In this document: positions 1 through 5,935 of the stretch, piece after piece | Numbering within the stretch: the stretch's first letter is position 1 | How the letters are laid out: every line of letters begins with the position of its first letter | Assembly: GCA_934465125.1 (NCBI GenBank) | Contig: CAKSKO010000065.1 | Location: forward strand, 1-6,751 | DNA from: an uncultured Eubacteriales bacterium | Lineage (GTDB): Bacteria; Bacillota; Clostridia; Oscillospirales; Acutalibacteraceae | Direction of reading: 5' to 3' | Length of the DNA stretch: 6,751 nt | Made by a program: the position numbers and the translations under genes | Notes under the pieces: generated by a model | What the model saw: the letters and a program-made list of their open reading frames with translations, nothing else | Databases searched by the model: none | Told to the model about the DNA's origin: nothing

Positions 1-569
1 ACTTTTTCAAGATGCAGCTTTTCGTCACCGCGCGAAACCATCATATCAACACAAAAATCAGGATCCGTTGCTAGTGCGAAAGTGAGGTCTCGGTCTGTCG
101 ATATTTTATAGCCGTTGATCGAAAGAATCTGATCTCCAACAGATAACCCTGATTGATTTGAAACGGCGTCGTTGGCAAATTTTGCAACAGTTGTAGATGC
201 AAAAGCAGGCTGCTGTATCAAAAGAAGCATCATTAAAATAAAACCTAATAAGATATTCATCACTGCTCCGGCGACAACAATAATCATCCGTTTCCATACA
301 GGCTTTTTAGAAAAGGATCTTTGATCTTCGCTTTCTTCATCTTCTCCCTCCATTGCACAGTAACCTCCGATTGGAAATAAGCGCAACGAATATTGCGTTT
401 CACCTTTTTGAAATTTAAATAAAACCGGGCCCATCCCCAAAGCGAATTCATTTACTTTTACACCCATCATTTTTGCTGTAAAAAAGTGCCCGGATTCATG
501 TATAAAAATAATGAATCCAAACAGTAACACAGCAATCAAAATTAAAAGTACAGCGGTAATACCGATCAT
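1..569 (-). CDS. rseP: RIP metalloprotease RseP (site-2 protease family), N-terminal part, cut by window edge
   Basis: This is an intramembrane zinc protease that, in the family, makes the second cut in regulated intramembrane proteolysis of anti-sigma factors and clears signal-peptide remnants. The visible 189 residues start with a hydrophobic segment (about residues 4-23) that runs into the zinc motif HESGH at residues 24-28, with H24, E25 and H28 as expected catalytic or metal positions. The family-typical stretches FALGMGP (42-48) and RLFPIGGY (63-70) follow, then a second membrane segment (about 95-118) containing AGAVMN. A PDZ-like region begins near 126 (GLSVGDQILSINGY, 141-154). The reading frame is open to the left edge, so the second half, with the LDG-type metal site, is missing from view. 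The ATG has a purine-rich Shine-Dalgarno (AAGGAAAGGA) immediately upstream. It lies last in the visible cluster, 66 bp after dxr, the usual place for this gene in Firmicutes. Confidence 0.93.
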   Translation of the reverse strand, partial: MIGITAVLLILIAVLLFGFIIFIHESGHFFTAKMMGVKVNEFALGMGPVLFKFQKGETQYSLRLFPIGGYCAMEGEDEESEDQRSFSKKPVWKRMIIVVAGAVMNILLGFILMMLLLIQQPAFASTTVAKFANDAVSNQSGLSVGDQILSINGYKISTDRDLTFALATDPDFCVDMMVSRGDEKLHLEK

Positions 570-570
570 T

Positions 571-579
571 CCTTTCCTT
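571..579 (-). promoter_or_regulatory. Shine-Dalgarno of rseP
   Basis: AAGGAAAGG on the minus strand ends one base before the ATG at 569. The AAGG part is about 6 nt from the start codon. It supports this ATG as the start of rseP. Confidence 0.6.
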
Positions 580-611
580 AAAGAGAAAATGATATTCCTC
601 TAAACGGTCTA

Positions 612-639
612 TTTATATAGATCGAATAACTATGGTCAA
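612..639 (-). promoter_or_regulatory. Possible internal promoter upstream of rseP
   Basis: On the minus strand TTGACC (634-639) and TATAAA (612-617) are separated by 16 bp, each one mismatch from the sigma-A consensus. The -35 overlaps the TGA stop of dxr. The predicted start would fall near position 605, about 36 nt before the rseP ATG. The neighbouring AT-rich sequence makes chance matches fairly likely, so this is a candidate only. Confidence 0.4.
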
Positions 640-1781
640 ATCACACTCAAAACATAATCTCTAGCGCTCTTATCAGCGTTTAAAATATCCTCTAAACAAT
701 TTATTTCTTTATTCTCTTGATGATCCATAGCTTCCATAACTAGCGCTCCGATTTCTAAAAATGAAATTTTTCCATTTAAAAACAGTCTGACAGCTTCTTC
801 ATTTGCACCATTTACTGCGGCAGGAAATAACCCGCCTTTGCTGATTGCTGTTTTACAAGCCCGCAAACAGTCAAATGTTTCATAGTCAGGTTCAAAGAAC
901 GTCAAGGATCCGCACGTTACAAGATCGAGCGGTGCAACAGGAGATGGATACCGGTTGGGATACGTAATAGCATATTGAATCGGGATACGCATATCAGGCA
1001 GCCCCATCTGAGCAATAACAGAATGATCCTGATATTCAATCAGAGAGTGTACAATGCTTTCTCGGTGAACAACCACGTCGATCTGATCGGCCGACTGTTC
1101 AAATAGCCAGACAGCTTCAATAATTTCGAGTCCCTTATTCATCATGGATGCAGAGTCGATCGTAATTTTAGCACCCATATTCCAGTTTGGATGCTTCAGT
1201 GCATCCGATGGAGTAACACTTCGCAGATCATCTTTTGTCATTCCGAAAAACGGGCCACCTGAAGCGGTGAGAATAATTCGTTTTAAAGCATCTCTCGTTG
1301 GACACCCCTGCAAACATTGAAAAATAGCTGAGTGTTCACTGTCAACAGGTAAAATATTAACATGATTTTTTTTCGCTAGCTTCATCACAAGTGCGCCACC
1401 GGCGACGAGTGTTTCTTTGTTGGCCAAGGCAATATTCTTTTTTGCAGCGATTGCTGCTAGTGTAGGCCGTAGACCGACCATTCCAACAATTGCATTTAAA
1501 ACAAGGTCAGATTCTTCAAATGCAGCAACTTCACAAATGCCGTCAATCCCCTCTAAAACGCTCACAGAAAGGTCGGAGATATTATTCCTTAGTTTCTCTG
1601 CTGCTTTTTTATCAAATACTGCCACTAATTTTGGCATGAATTGACGGATTTGTTGTTCAAGCAGTTTAATGTTTTGATTGGCAGTTAGTGCAGATACCGT
1701 CAAATTCAATTTTTGTACAACATCGAGTGCTTGCGTTCCAATCGAACCAGTCGATCCAAGAATAGTAAGGCTATGAATCAA
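636..1781 (-). CDS. dxr: 1-deoxy-D-xylulose 5-phosphate reductoisomerase
   Basis: This cytosolic enzyme converts 1-deoxy-D-xylulose 5-phosphate to 2-C-methyl-D-erythritol 4-phosphate with NADPH and a divalent metal, the first committed step of the MEP isoprenoid pathway. The 381 residues match the usual family length (about 380-400). The N-terminal Rossmann domain shows GSTGSIG at residues 9-15. The metal and substrate residues appear in VDSEH (146-150; D147, E149), ASGGPF (173-178), KHPNW (196-200) and MNKGLE (214-219; N215, K216, E219). HRESIVHS (239-246) and the C-terminal NGANEEAV helical-domain motif follow. The start codon is TTG: an in-frame TGA lies 9 nt upstream and a GGTGA Shine-Dalgarno sits 6 nt away, and a later start would delete the NADPH motif. 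It lies 33 bp downstream of cdsA. Its product feeds the precursors used by UppS, encoded two genes upstream. Confidence 0.97.
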   Translation of the reverse strand: MIHSLTILGSTGSIGTQALDVVQKLNLTVSALTANQNIKLLEQQIRQFMPKLVAVFDKKAAEKLRNNISDLSVSVLEGIDGICEVAAFEESDLVLNAIVGMVGLRPTLAAIAAKKNIALANKETLVAGGALVMKLAKKNHVNILPVDSEHSAIFQCLQGCPTRDALKRIILTASGGPFFGMTKDDLRSVTPSDALKHPNWNMGAKITIDSASMMNKGLEIIEAVWLFEQSADQIDVVVHRESIVHSLIEYQDHSVIAQMGLPDMRIPIQYAITYPNRYPSPVAPLDLVTCGSLTFFEPDYETFDCLRACKTAISKGGLFPAAVNGANEEAVRLFLNGKISFLEIGALVMEAMDHQENKEINCLEDILNADKSARDYVLSVI

Positions 1782-1787
1782 TTTTAT

Positions 1788-1792
1788 TCACC
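1788..1792 (-). promoter_or_regulatory. Shine-Dalgarno deciding the TTG start of dxr
   Basis: GGTGA on the minus strand lies 6 nt before the TTG at 1781-1779. An in-frame stop overlaps this site, so no earlier start is possible, and the next in-frame candidates would remove the GSTGSIG dinucleotide-binding loop. Confidence 0.6.
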
Positions 1793-1814
1793 AACTTATA
1801 GTATTATTGCCATT

Positions 1815-2639
1815 TTATCTAAGGATAATAGGGAAAAAATGAATAAAAAAATAAACAAACGGACCGACAAACATCACACTGTCCATACGGTCTAAGATCC
1901 CGCCATGCCCTGGAATGACATTCCCAAAATCCTTGATATGATAGCTGCGCTTGACAATAGAAAAGGACAAATCTCCTAAGATAGAAAGAACAGAAGCAAT
2001 TGTTCCCATAATCAGTAAGCTGGCATAGTTTATGGAAACTTCAGAACTAAAAAACCATGTTTGAAAAACAAAGCAAATTAAAACGATGGAACACAAAGAT
2101 ACTAAAATTCCGGCAACAGCGCCTTCGACCGTTTTTTGGGGACTAATAGAAGGGCATAACTTATGTTTTCCAAAGAAACTACCGCAAAAATAAGCACCTG
2201 TATCAGTCATCCAGGCGATTGCTAATACCAAAACTACGAAAAATGTTCCATAAATCTCAGCATAGTCCCGTAGGGTGATTAACATGCTCAGACAAAAAGT
2301 GATAACAAACGACATTGTATATACACATGAAACTTCTTTGAAACTAACCGTATTTTTGCAAAATATTAAAATACAGAAAATTGCGATCGTATAAAGATAC
2401 CATGCAATTTGAAATGTTTCTTCATTTCTAAATAATGGAACAAGTGAAGAAAATAAAAGACTCGGAATAATGAGAATTCGTATTTTAGAAACGCCCGTTG
2501 CAACAAAGATTTCGTACATAGATAAAAAACTGACCAATGCAACCAAAATGTTGAGCAAAAGTGGGAAAGGTTGATTAAAAAAGAGTGCAACGATTACAAG
2601 GATTGCTCCAATAATACCAGATACTGTCCTAGTGATCAT
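1815..2639 (-). CDS. cdsA: Phosphatidate cytidylyltransferase (CDP-diacylglycerol synthase)
   Basis: This integral membrane enzyme makes CDP-diacylglycerol from phosphatidic acid and CTP, the branch point for bacterial phospholipids. The 274-residue protein is highly hydrophobic, with about seven or eight membrane segments by eye. The family signature lies at about residues 222-253: GDLSFSIVKR, then KDFG, then the invariant PGHGGILDRMD with the acidic residues D250 and D253. A second conserved block, WMTDTGAYFCGSFFGKHK (143-160) followed by SPQKTVEG (166-173), matches the cytoplasmic nucleotide-binding part of the family. The ATG follows the uppS TAA with no bases between, and the Shine-Dalgarno GGAGGTG lies inside the last uppS codons, 7 nt before the ATG. 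This arrangement suggests translational coupling to uppS, an inference from spacing. Confidence 0.97.
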   Translation of the reverse strand: MITRTVSGIIGAILVIVALFFNQPFPLLLNILVALVSFLSMYEIFVATGVSKIRILIIPSLLFSSLVPLFRNEETFQIAWYLYTIAIFCILIFCKNTVSFKEVSCVYTMSFVITFCLSMLITLRDYAEIYGTFFVVLVLAIAWMTDTGAYFCGSFFGKHKLCPSISPQKTVEGAVAGILVSLCSIVLICFVFQTWFFSSEVSINYASLLIMGTIASVLSILGDLSFSIVKRSYHIKDFGNVIPGHGGILDRMDSVMFVGPFVYFFIHFFPIILR

Positions 2640-3377
2640 TTATACACCTCCGAAGCGCCTGTTTCTTAAAGAATATTCATCCAGTGCTCTTTCTAAATCA
2701 TTTGGTTTAAAATCCGGCCATAATCGGTCCATAATAATATATTCCGCATAGGCCGATTGCCATAACAGAAAATTAGAAATACGGTATTCTCCGCTTGGGC
2801 GAATGATTAAATCCGGGTCCGGCTGACCGGCTGTGTATAGCCGATCAGAAAAAATTTGTTCGTTTATTTCATCAATCGAGAGACTTCCTTCTTTTACTTC
2901 GCTTGCAAGCTTCTTTGCCGCACGGACAATTTCATCCCGGCTTCCGTAATTCATCGCAATGTTTAATACCATTCCGTCTTTGTTCTTCGAAGACTGTTCT
3001 GTTTCTTCAATTAAAGCCTGCAGTGTTTCAGAAAAGGCTGTTTTATCTCCTAAGAAAATAACACGGATGTTTTCATCTGCAAAGTCGCATAGCGCTTCTT
3101 CAAGGTATTCCTTGAAAAGATTCATCAGTGCGTTTACTTCTTCTAAAGGACGTTTCCAGTTCTCTGTTGAAAAGGCGAACACGGTTAAATAAGAGATACC
3201 GATTTTACTACAGTATTTTGTAATTGTTCTGAAGTTTGCTGCGCCTACAGAATGCCCTGCCGAACGCGGCAAACCGCGCTTTTTAGCCCATCTACCATTA
3301 CCATCCATAATAATTGCAACGTGCTTTGGCAAATTTCGCAGTTTTTCTTTTTCTTTTTTTTTAAAAAATAAGCCCAT
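2640..3377 (-). CDS. uppS: Isoprenyl transferase / undecaprenyl pyrophosphate synthase (cis-prenyltransferase)
   Basis: The enzyme condenses farnesyl pyrophosphate with isopentenyl pyrophosphates in cis to give the C55 lipid carrier for peptidoglycan and other wall polymers. The 245-residue protein has the family motifs in order: MDGNGRWA (24-31, with catalytic D25), AGH (40-42), AFSTENW (68-74), NYGSR (143-147) and RPSGEYRISNFLLWQ (193-207, with R193, R199 and S201 for pyrophosphate binding), then AYAE with E212 as likely metal ligand. The ending RRFGGV is typical. The N-terminus is very basic (KKKEKEK, 6-12) and is coded by a T6A9 run. The ATG is the first possible start because an in-frame TGA lies just upstream, but its Shine-Dalgarno is weak (AGTGA, 6 nt away). 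The gap to frr is 43 bp, so co-transcription with pyrH-frr is likely. Confidence 0.97.
   Translation of the reverse strand: MGLFFKKKEKEKLRNLPKHVAIIMDGNGRWAKKRGLPRSAGHSVGAANFRTITKYCSKIGISYLTVFAFSTENWKRPLEEVNALMNLFKEYLEEALCDFADENIRVIFLGDKTAFSETLQALIEETEQSSKNKDGMVLNIAMNYGSRDEIVRAAKKLASEVKEGSLSIDEINEQIFSDRLYTAGQPDPDLIIRPSGEYRISNFLLWQSAYAEYIIMDRLWPDFKPNDLERALDEYSLRNRRFGGV
2645..2651 (-). promoter_or_regulatory. Shine-Dalgarno of cdsA embedded in the uppS C-terminal codons
   Basis: GGAGGTG on the minus strand is read as Gly-Gly-Val codons (GGA GGT GTA) at the end of uppS, followed by TAA and directly by the cdsA ATG. The GGAGG core is 7 nt from the ATG. One stretch therefore serves as both protein code and ribosome binding site. 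Confidence 0.85.
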
Positions 3378-3420
3378 CGTTTTTCACTGCCAATCTTATA
3401 AATGATTACAAAACCAGACA

Positions 3421-3981
3421 CTAAATTGCCATAATCTCTTTTTCTTTTTTCGTGGAAATCTCGTCGATTTCTTTACAATATTGGTCGGTTAGCTGCTGAG
3501 TATGCTTTTCAGCGTGTTTTAAATCATCCTCGGTGATCTCAGATTGCTTTTTCATTTTTTTTAATTTGTCAATCGCATCTCGGCGAATAGAACGAACTGC
3601 AACCTTTGCTTCCTCACCCATTTGAGAGATATCTTTTACAATATCACGGCGTCGATCTTCAGTAAGCTGAGGGAATATAATACGAATCGTTTTTCCATCT
3701 GTTTGAGGGTTGATTCCAAGATCAGACGTTTGAATAGCCTTTTCTATTCCTTTTGTAACAGATGCATCCCAAGGGGAAATCGTTAGAGTCCTTGCTTCTG
3801 TAACGGATACGGCTGCTAATTGATTGATTGGAGTCGGAGTACCGTAATAATCTACCATGATTTTGTCTAATACGGCAGGATTTGCGCGTCCAGCACGGAT
3901 TGCTGCGTATTCTGATGAGAGAACATGGACTGATTTTGCCATGCGATCCTCTGTGTTTTGAAAGATTTGTTCCATAGACAT
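3421..3981 (-). CDS. frr: Ribosome recycling factor
   Basis: RRF acts with EF-G to split the post-termination 70S complex and release mRNA and tRNA. The 186-residue product has the normal family length (about 185). Visible motifs include EYAAIRAGRANPAVLDKI (24-41) at the first long helix of domain I. The short domain II segment includes YYGTPTPINQLA (45-56). FPQLTEDRRRD (103-113) and VRSIRRDAIDKLKK (129-142), with the conserved arginines, follow in the three-helix bundle. The reading frame is open upstream, into the end of pyrH, but the start is placed at ATG 3981 because GAGGAGG lies 8 nt before it and the preceding residues do not belong to the family. A second ATG two codons later (3975) is a less well spaced alternative. 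It follows pyrH by 19 bp, the common Firmicute pair. Confidence 0.97.
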   Translation of the reverse strand: MSMEQIFQNTEDRMAKSVHVLSSEYAAIRAGRANPAVLDKIMVDYYGTPTPINQLAAVSVTEARTLTISPWDASVTKGIEKAIQTSDLGINPQTDGKTIRIIFPQLTEDRRRDIVKDISQMGEEAKVAVRSIRRDAIDKLKKMKKQSEITEDDLKHAEKHTQQLTDQYCKEIDEISTKKEKEIMAI

Positions 3982-3989
3982 AATAGAAG

Positions 3990-3996
3990 CCTCCTC
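3990..3996 (-). promoter_or_regulatory. Shine-Dalgarno deciding the frr start
   Basis: GAGGAGG on the minus strand lies in the 19-bp gap between the pyrH stop and the frr ATG at 3981, 8 nt from that ATG. It rules out the in-frame extension into pyrH as the true N-terminus. Confidence 0.85.
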
Positions 3997-4000
3997 AAGA

Positions 4001-4714
4001 TTAGTTTTTAGTTTGTACAAGTGTTCCCATTGGATTTCCGCATACCGCATCAACGATATGCTTCGGATCGTCAATGTTGAACACTAAAATAGGAATATCA
4101 TTGTCTTTACAAAGAGATGCTGCAGTGCTGTCCATAACTCCAAGATCTTTGTTTAGAACCTCAGAAAATGACAATGTATCATATTTTACTGCATTTGGAT
4201 TTAATTTCGGATCACAATCATAAACACCGTCTACCATAGTAGCCTTTAGGATAATGTCCGCATCAATCTCAGCAGCACGGAGAGAGGCTGCTGTATCTGT
4301 TGAAAAGAATGGATTTCCGGTTCCACAGCCAAAAACAACGACTCTCCCTTTTTCTAAATGGCGAACAGCGCGGTTTCTGATATATGGTTCCGCTACTTGC
4401 TGCATTGTGATCGCTGTTTGAACTCTAACCTGGACTCCTAACTGTTCTAACGCATCCGCAACGCCTAAAGCATTGATTACCGTTGCAAGCATTCCCATAT
4501 GATCAGCGCGGGTACGGTCCATTTTTCCGCTGCTTCGTCCACGCCAGAAGTTTCCACCACCTACAACAATTCCAATTTGTACCCCTATATCTGCACATTT
4601 TTTAATAGAGGAACATATTTTAAGCACCGTATCAAAATCAATACCGTGCTTTCGATCTCCAGCTAAAGCTTCTCCACTTAATTTTAATAGGATTCTTTTA
4701 TATTTTGGTTCCAA
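4001..4714 (-). CDS. pyrH: UMP kinase (uridylate kinase)
   Basis: The cytosolic enzyme phosphorylates UMP to UDP with ATP, feeding UTP and CTP pools; in bacteria it is a hexamer of the amino-acid-kinase fold. Visible motifs are LLKLSGEAL (9-17), [10 protein letters not shown] (50-59), the UMP-site DHMGMLAT (71-78), [17 protein letters not shown] (131-147) and [14 protein letters not shown] (157-170). Length is 237 residues, within the family norm (about 235-245). I choose the TTG at 4714 because AAGGAG lies 8 nt before it. A GTG at 4723 would add three residues but overlaps the Shine-Dalgarno itself and has no site of its own. A promoter lies about 30 bp upstream, so this gene probably opens a pyrH-frr-uppS-cdsA-dxr-rseP transcription unit. 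CTP produced downstream of this step is the co-substrate of CdsA in the same cluster. Confidence 0.96.
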   Translation of the reverse strand: MEPKYKRILLKLSGEALAGDRKHGIDFDTVLKICSSIKKCADIGVQIGIVVGGGNFWRGRSSGKMDRTRADHMGMLATVINALGVADALEQLGVQVRVQTAITMQQVAEPYIRNRAVRHLEKGRVVVFGCGTGNPFFSTDTAASLRAAEIDADIILKATMVDGVYDCDPKLNPNAVKYDTLSFSEVLNKDLGVMDSTAASLCKDNDIPILVFNIDDPKHIVDAVCGNPMGTLVQTKN

Positions 4715-4722
4715 ATATAACA

Positions 4723-4728
4723 CTCCTT
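4723..4728 (-). promoter_or_regulatory. Shine-Dalgarno deciding the TTG start of pyrH
   Basis: AAGGAG on the minus strand ends 8 nt before the TTG at 4714-4712. The upstream in-frame GTG (4723-4721) shares its first base with this site and cannot use it as a ribosome binding site. Confidence 0.7.
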
Positions 4729-4744
4729 AGAATCTATTTATACT

Positions 4745-4773
4745 ATTCTACAATACTGGAAAGCTTATGTAAA
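4745..4773 (-). promoter_or_regulatory. Sigma-A-type promoter of pyrH
   Basis: On the minus strand TTTACA (4768-4773) and TAGAAT (4745-4750) are separated by exactly 17 bp, each with one mismatch to consensus. The predicted start near 4738 gives a short leader of about 24 nt containing the pyrH Shine-Dalgarno. It lies just downstream of a terminator that ends the rpsB-tsf unit, as expected for a new transcription unit. Confidence 0.75.
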
Positions 4774-4855
4774 GTGATTTCCAATGAATTGTCGGAAAAT
4801 ACATAAAAAGAAAATACGACATAAAGACAATTTGAATCAACGTTTTTGCTCGTAT

Positions 4856-4896
4856 AAAAGGGTTTAAGATACGATATTCGTATCTTAAACCCTTTT
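4856..4896 (-). terminator. Intrinsic terminator after tsf, probably bidirectional
   Basis: A perfect inverted repeat pairs 4860-4874 with 4878-4892 (15 bp, GGGTTTAAGATACGA arm) around a 3-nt loop. Four more A-T pairs at its base (4856-4859 with 4893-4896) extend it to 19 bp. It begins 24 nt after the tsf stop codon. On the gene strand the stem is followed by only TTTT before mixed sequence, whereas on the plus strand it is followed by TTTTTATTTTT. It therefore should stop transcripts in both directions and may be more efficient against antisense transcription. Confidence 0.88.
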
Positions 4897-4920
4897 TATT
4901 TTTACTGCCAACAATCAAAA

Positions 4921-5835
4921 CTATTTGATCATGCTTGCAACTTCATCAGCAAAATTATCTTCACGCTTCTCAAGGCCTTCCCCTTTTTCAAAGCGAACAA
5001 AAGCTGAGATTGTAATGTTGCCACCGAGTTCTTTCGCAACATTTTCTGTATATTTCGCAACAGTGATATCAGTATCCTTTACAAACAATTGATCGACTAA
5101 GCAATTTTCTTTATAGTATTTTCCAATTTTGCCCATCACGATTTTTTCAGCAATCTGGGCAGGTTTACCCTGATTGATTACCTGTTCTGTCAAAATCTTT
5201 TTCTCATGCTCGATGACATCAGCCGGAACAGATTCTTCGTTCAGATAAGCAGGATTTGCTGCTGCTACCTGCATCGCAATATCTCTTGCATATGCTTTAA
5301 ATTCATTTTTCGATAAGACTTCAGGAGTTGTGTCAAATTTAACAAGAACACCAATTCGGCCGCCTGCGTGGTTGTAAGAAGTGACAACACCGTCGAAGCG
5401 AGCGAAACGTCTGATCTTAATGTTTTCACCAATGGTAAGGATTTTGTCTTGTACTAAAGCGCCTACTGTCAGATCTGATCCGACTGCTTTTGTCTCGAGT
5501 AGCGCTTCAACATCAGCTGGATTGTTTTCTATAATCGTATCGGCACAAAGTTTTACAAAATTCTGAAAATCAGCATTTTTGGCAACAAAGTCAGTCTCTG
5601 CATTAACTTCAATCAAAACACCAATAGTTCCTTCGTCGTTCACACAGCTGAATGCAACGCCTTCTGCAGCGATACGTCCAGCTTTTTTTGTTGCTGCAGC
5701 CAGACCTTTTTCTCTAAGAAAGTCGATTGCTGCTTCCATATCGCCATTTGATGCGGTCAATGCTTTTTTGCAGTCCATCATCCCGCATCCAGTTTTTTCT
5801 CTTAAGGATTTTACATCTTTTGCTGTAAAGGCCAT
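4921..5835 (-). CDS. tsf: Translation elongation factor Ts
   Basis: EF-Ts is the guanine nucleotide exchange factor that regenerates EF-Tu-GTP during translation. The 304-residue protein carries the N-terminal UBA-like domain and family signature LREKTGCGMMDCKKAL (11-26), then GDMEAAIDFLREKG (31-44). The EF-Tu-contacting TDFVAKN (81-87) follows, then the two core subdomains, with the second family signature-like region near residue 79. Length fits the long form seen in many Firmicutes. The frame stays open 22 codons upstream into a terminator hairpin, but ATG 5835 is chosen because GGAGG lies 9 nt before it and MAFTAKDVK is the family N-terminus. It is separated from rpsB by 100 bp containing an intrinsic terminator, and its own strong terminator follows. 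Confidence 0.97.
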   Translation of the reverse strand: MAFTAKDVKSLREKTGCGMMDCKKALTASNGDMEAAIDFLREKGLAAATKKAGRIAAEGVAFSCVNDEGTIGVLIEVNAETDFVAKNADFQNFVKLCADTIIENNPADVEALLETKAVGSDLTVGALVQDKILTIGENIKIRRFARFDGVVTSYNHAGGRIGVLVKFDTTPEVLSKNEFKAYARDIAMQVAAANPAYLNEESVPADVIEHEKKILTEQVINQGKPAQIAEKIVMGKIGKYYKENCLVDQLFVKDTDITVAKYTENVAKELGGNITISAFVRFEKGEGLEKREDNFADEVASMIK

Positions 5836-5844
5836 GTATAGATA

Positions 5845-5849
5845 CCTCC
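5845..5849 (-). promoter_or_regulatory. Shine-Dalgarno deciding the tsf start
   Basis: GGAGG on the minus strand lies 9 nt before the ATG at 5835. It fixes the start and excludes the 22-codon upstream extension, which would begin inside the terminator stem. Confidence 0.8.
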
Positions 5850-5865
5850 ATTTAATTCTTTCTTT

Positions 5866-5871
5866 ATTATA
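5866..5871 (-). promoter_or_regulatory. Possible -10 element of a weak tsf promoter
   Basis: A perfect TATAAT lies on the minus strand between the rpsB-tsf terminator and the tsf Shine-Dalgarno. No acceptable -35 is found 16-18 bp upstream (the best is GGTATT), and there is no extended TGn. The AT-rich setting makes a chance match plausible. Confidence 0.25.
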
Positions 5872-5883
5872 AATCTTTTTCAG

Positions 5884-5917
5884 AAAAAAATACCCGCGCA
5901 TACGCTCGGGTATTTTT
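5884..5917 (-). terminator. Intrinsic terminator or attenuator between rpsB and tsf
   Basis: An 11-bp perfect stem pairs 5886-5896 with 5907-5917 (core TACCCG/CGGGTA). One mismatch, two more G-C pairs and a 4-nt loop cap it. On the gene strand the stem runs into a T7 tract at 5884-5890. It starts 18 nt after the rpsB stop codon and ends about 50 nt before the tsf start. Placed inside a conserved two-gene unit, it probably gives partial termination that lowers tsf relative to rpsB. It would also work in reverse because A-tract and T-tract flank both sides. Confidence 0.8.
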
Positions 5918-5935
5918 AAGCCCCTAGTTTCTCTG

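Noticed and set aside
106..297. A 63-codon minus-strand open frame, Cys-rich in appearance.
   Set aside because: It lies wholly inside rseP in another frame, and the rseP frame carries clear zinc-protease motifs; the cysteines are an artefact of frame.
605..624. Imperfect inverted repeat between dxr and rseP (TCTAT/ATAGA with two further pairs), considered as a terminator.
   Set aside because: The stem is only 5 bp without a C-A mismatch on the gene strand and has no T tract; the same bases fit the candidate promoter better.
1713..1895. A 60-codon plus-strand open frame spanning the dxr-cdsA junction.
   Set aside because: It overlaps two well-supported minus-strand genes, has no family-like sequence and no good ribosome binding site that I can see; it is a shadow frame.
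3378..3420. TATAAG in the frr-uppS gap, considered as a promoter for uppS.
   Set aside because: The hexamer 17 bp upstream (TAGTGT) matches the -35 consensus at only two positions.
3982..4074. A 31-codon N-terminal extension of frr overlapping pyrH.
   Set aside because: The extension is the pyrH C-terminal code read in another frame, and the strong GAGGAGG before 3981 marks the normal RRF start.
4774..4800. Short inverted repeat TTTCC/GGAAA upstream of the pyrH promoter, considered as an operator such as a PyrR-like or other regulator site.
   Set aside because: Only five pairs with an 11-nt AT-rich gap; it does not match any operator that I recognise and is expected by chance in this composition.
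5836..5901. A 22-codon N-terminal extension of tsf.
   Set aside because: It would start inside the rpsB-tsf terminator hairpin and is not part of the EF-Ts family; the ATG at 5835 has a good Shine-Dalgarno.
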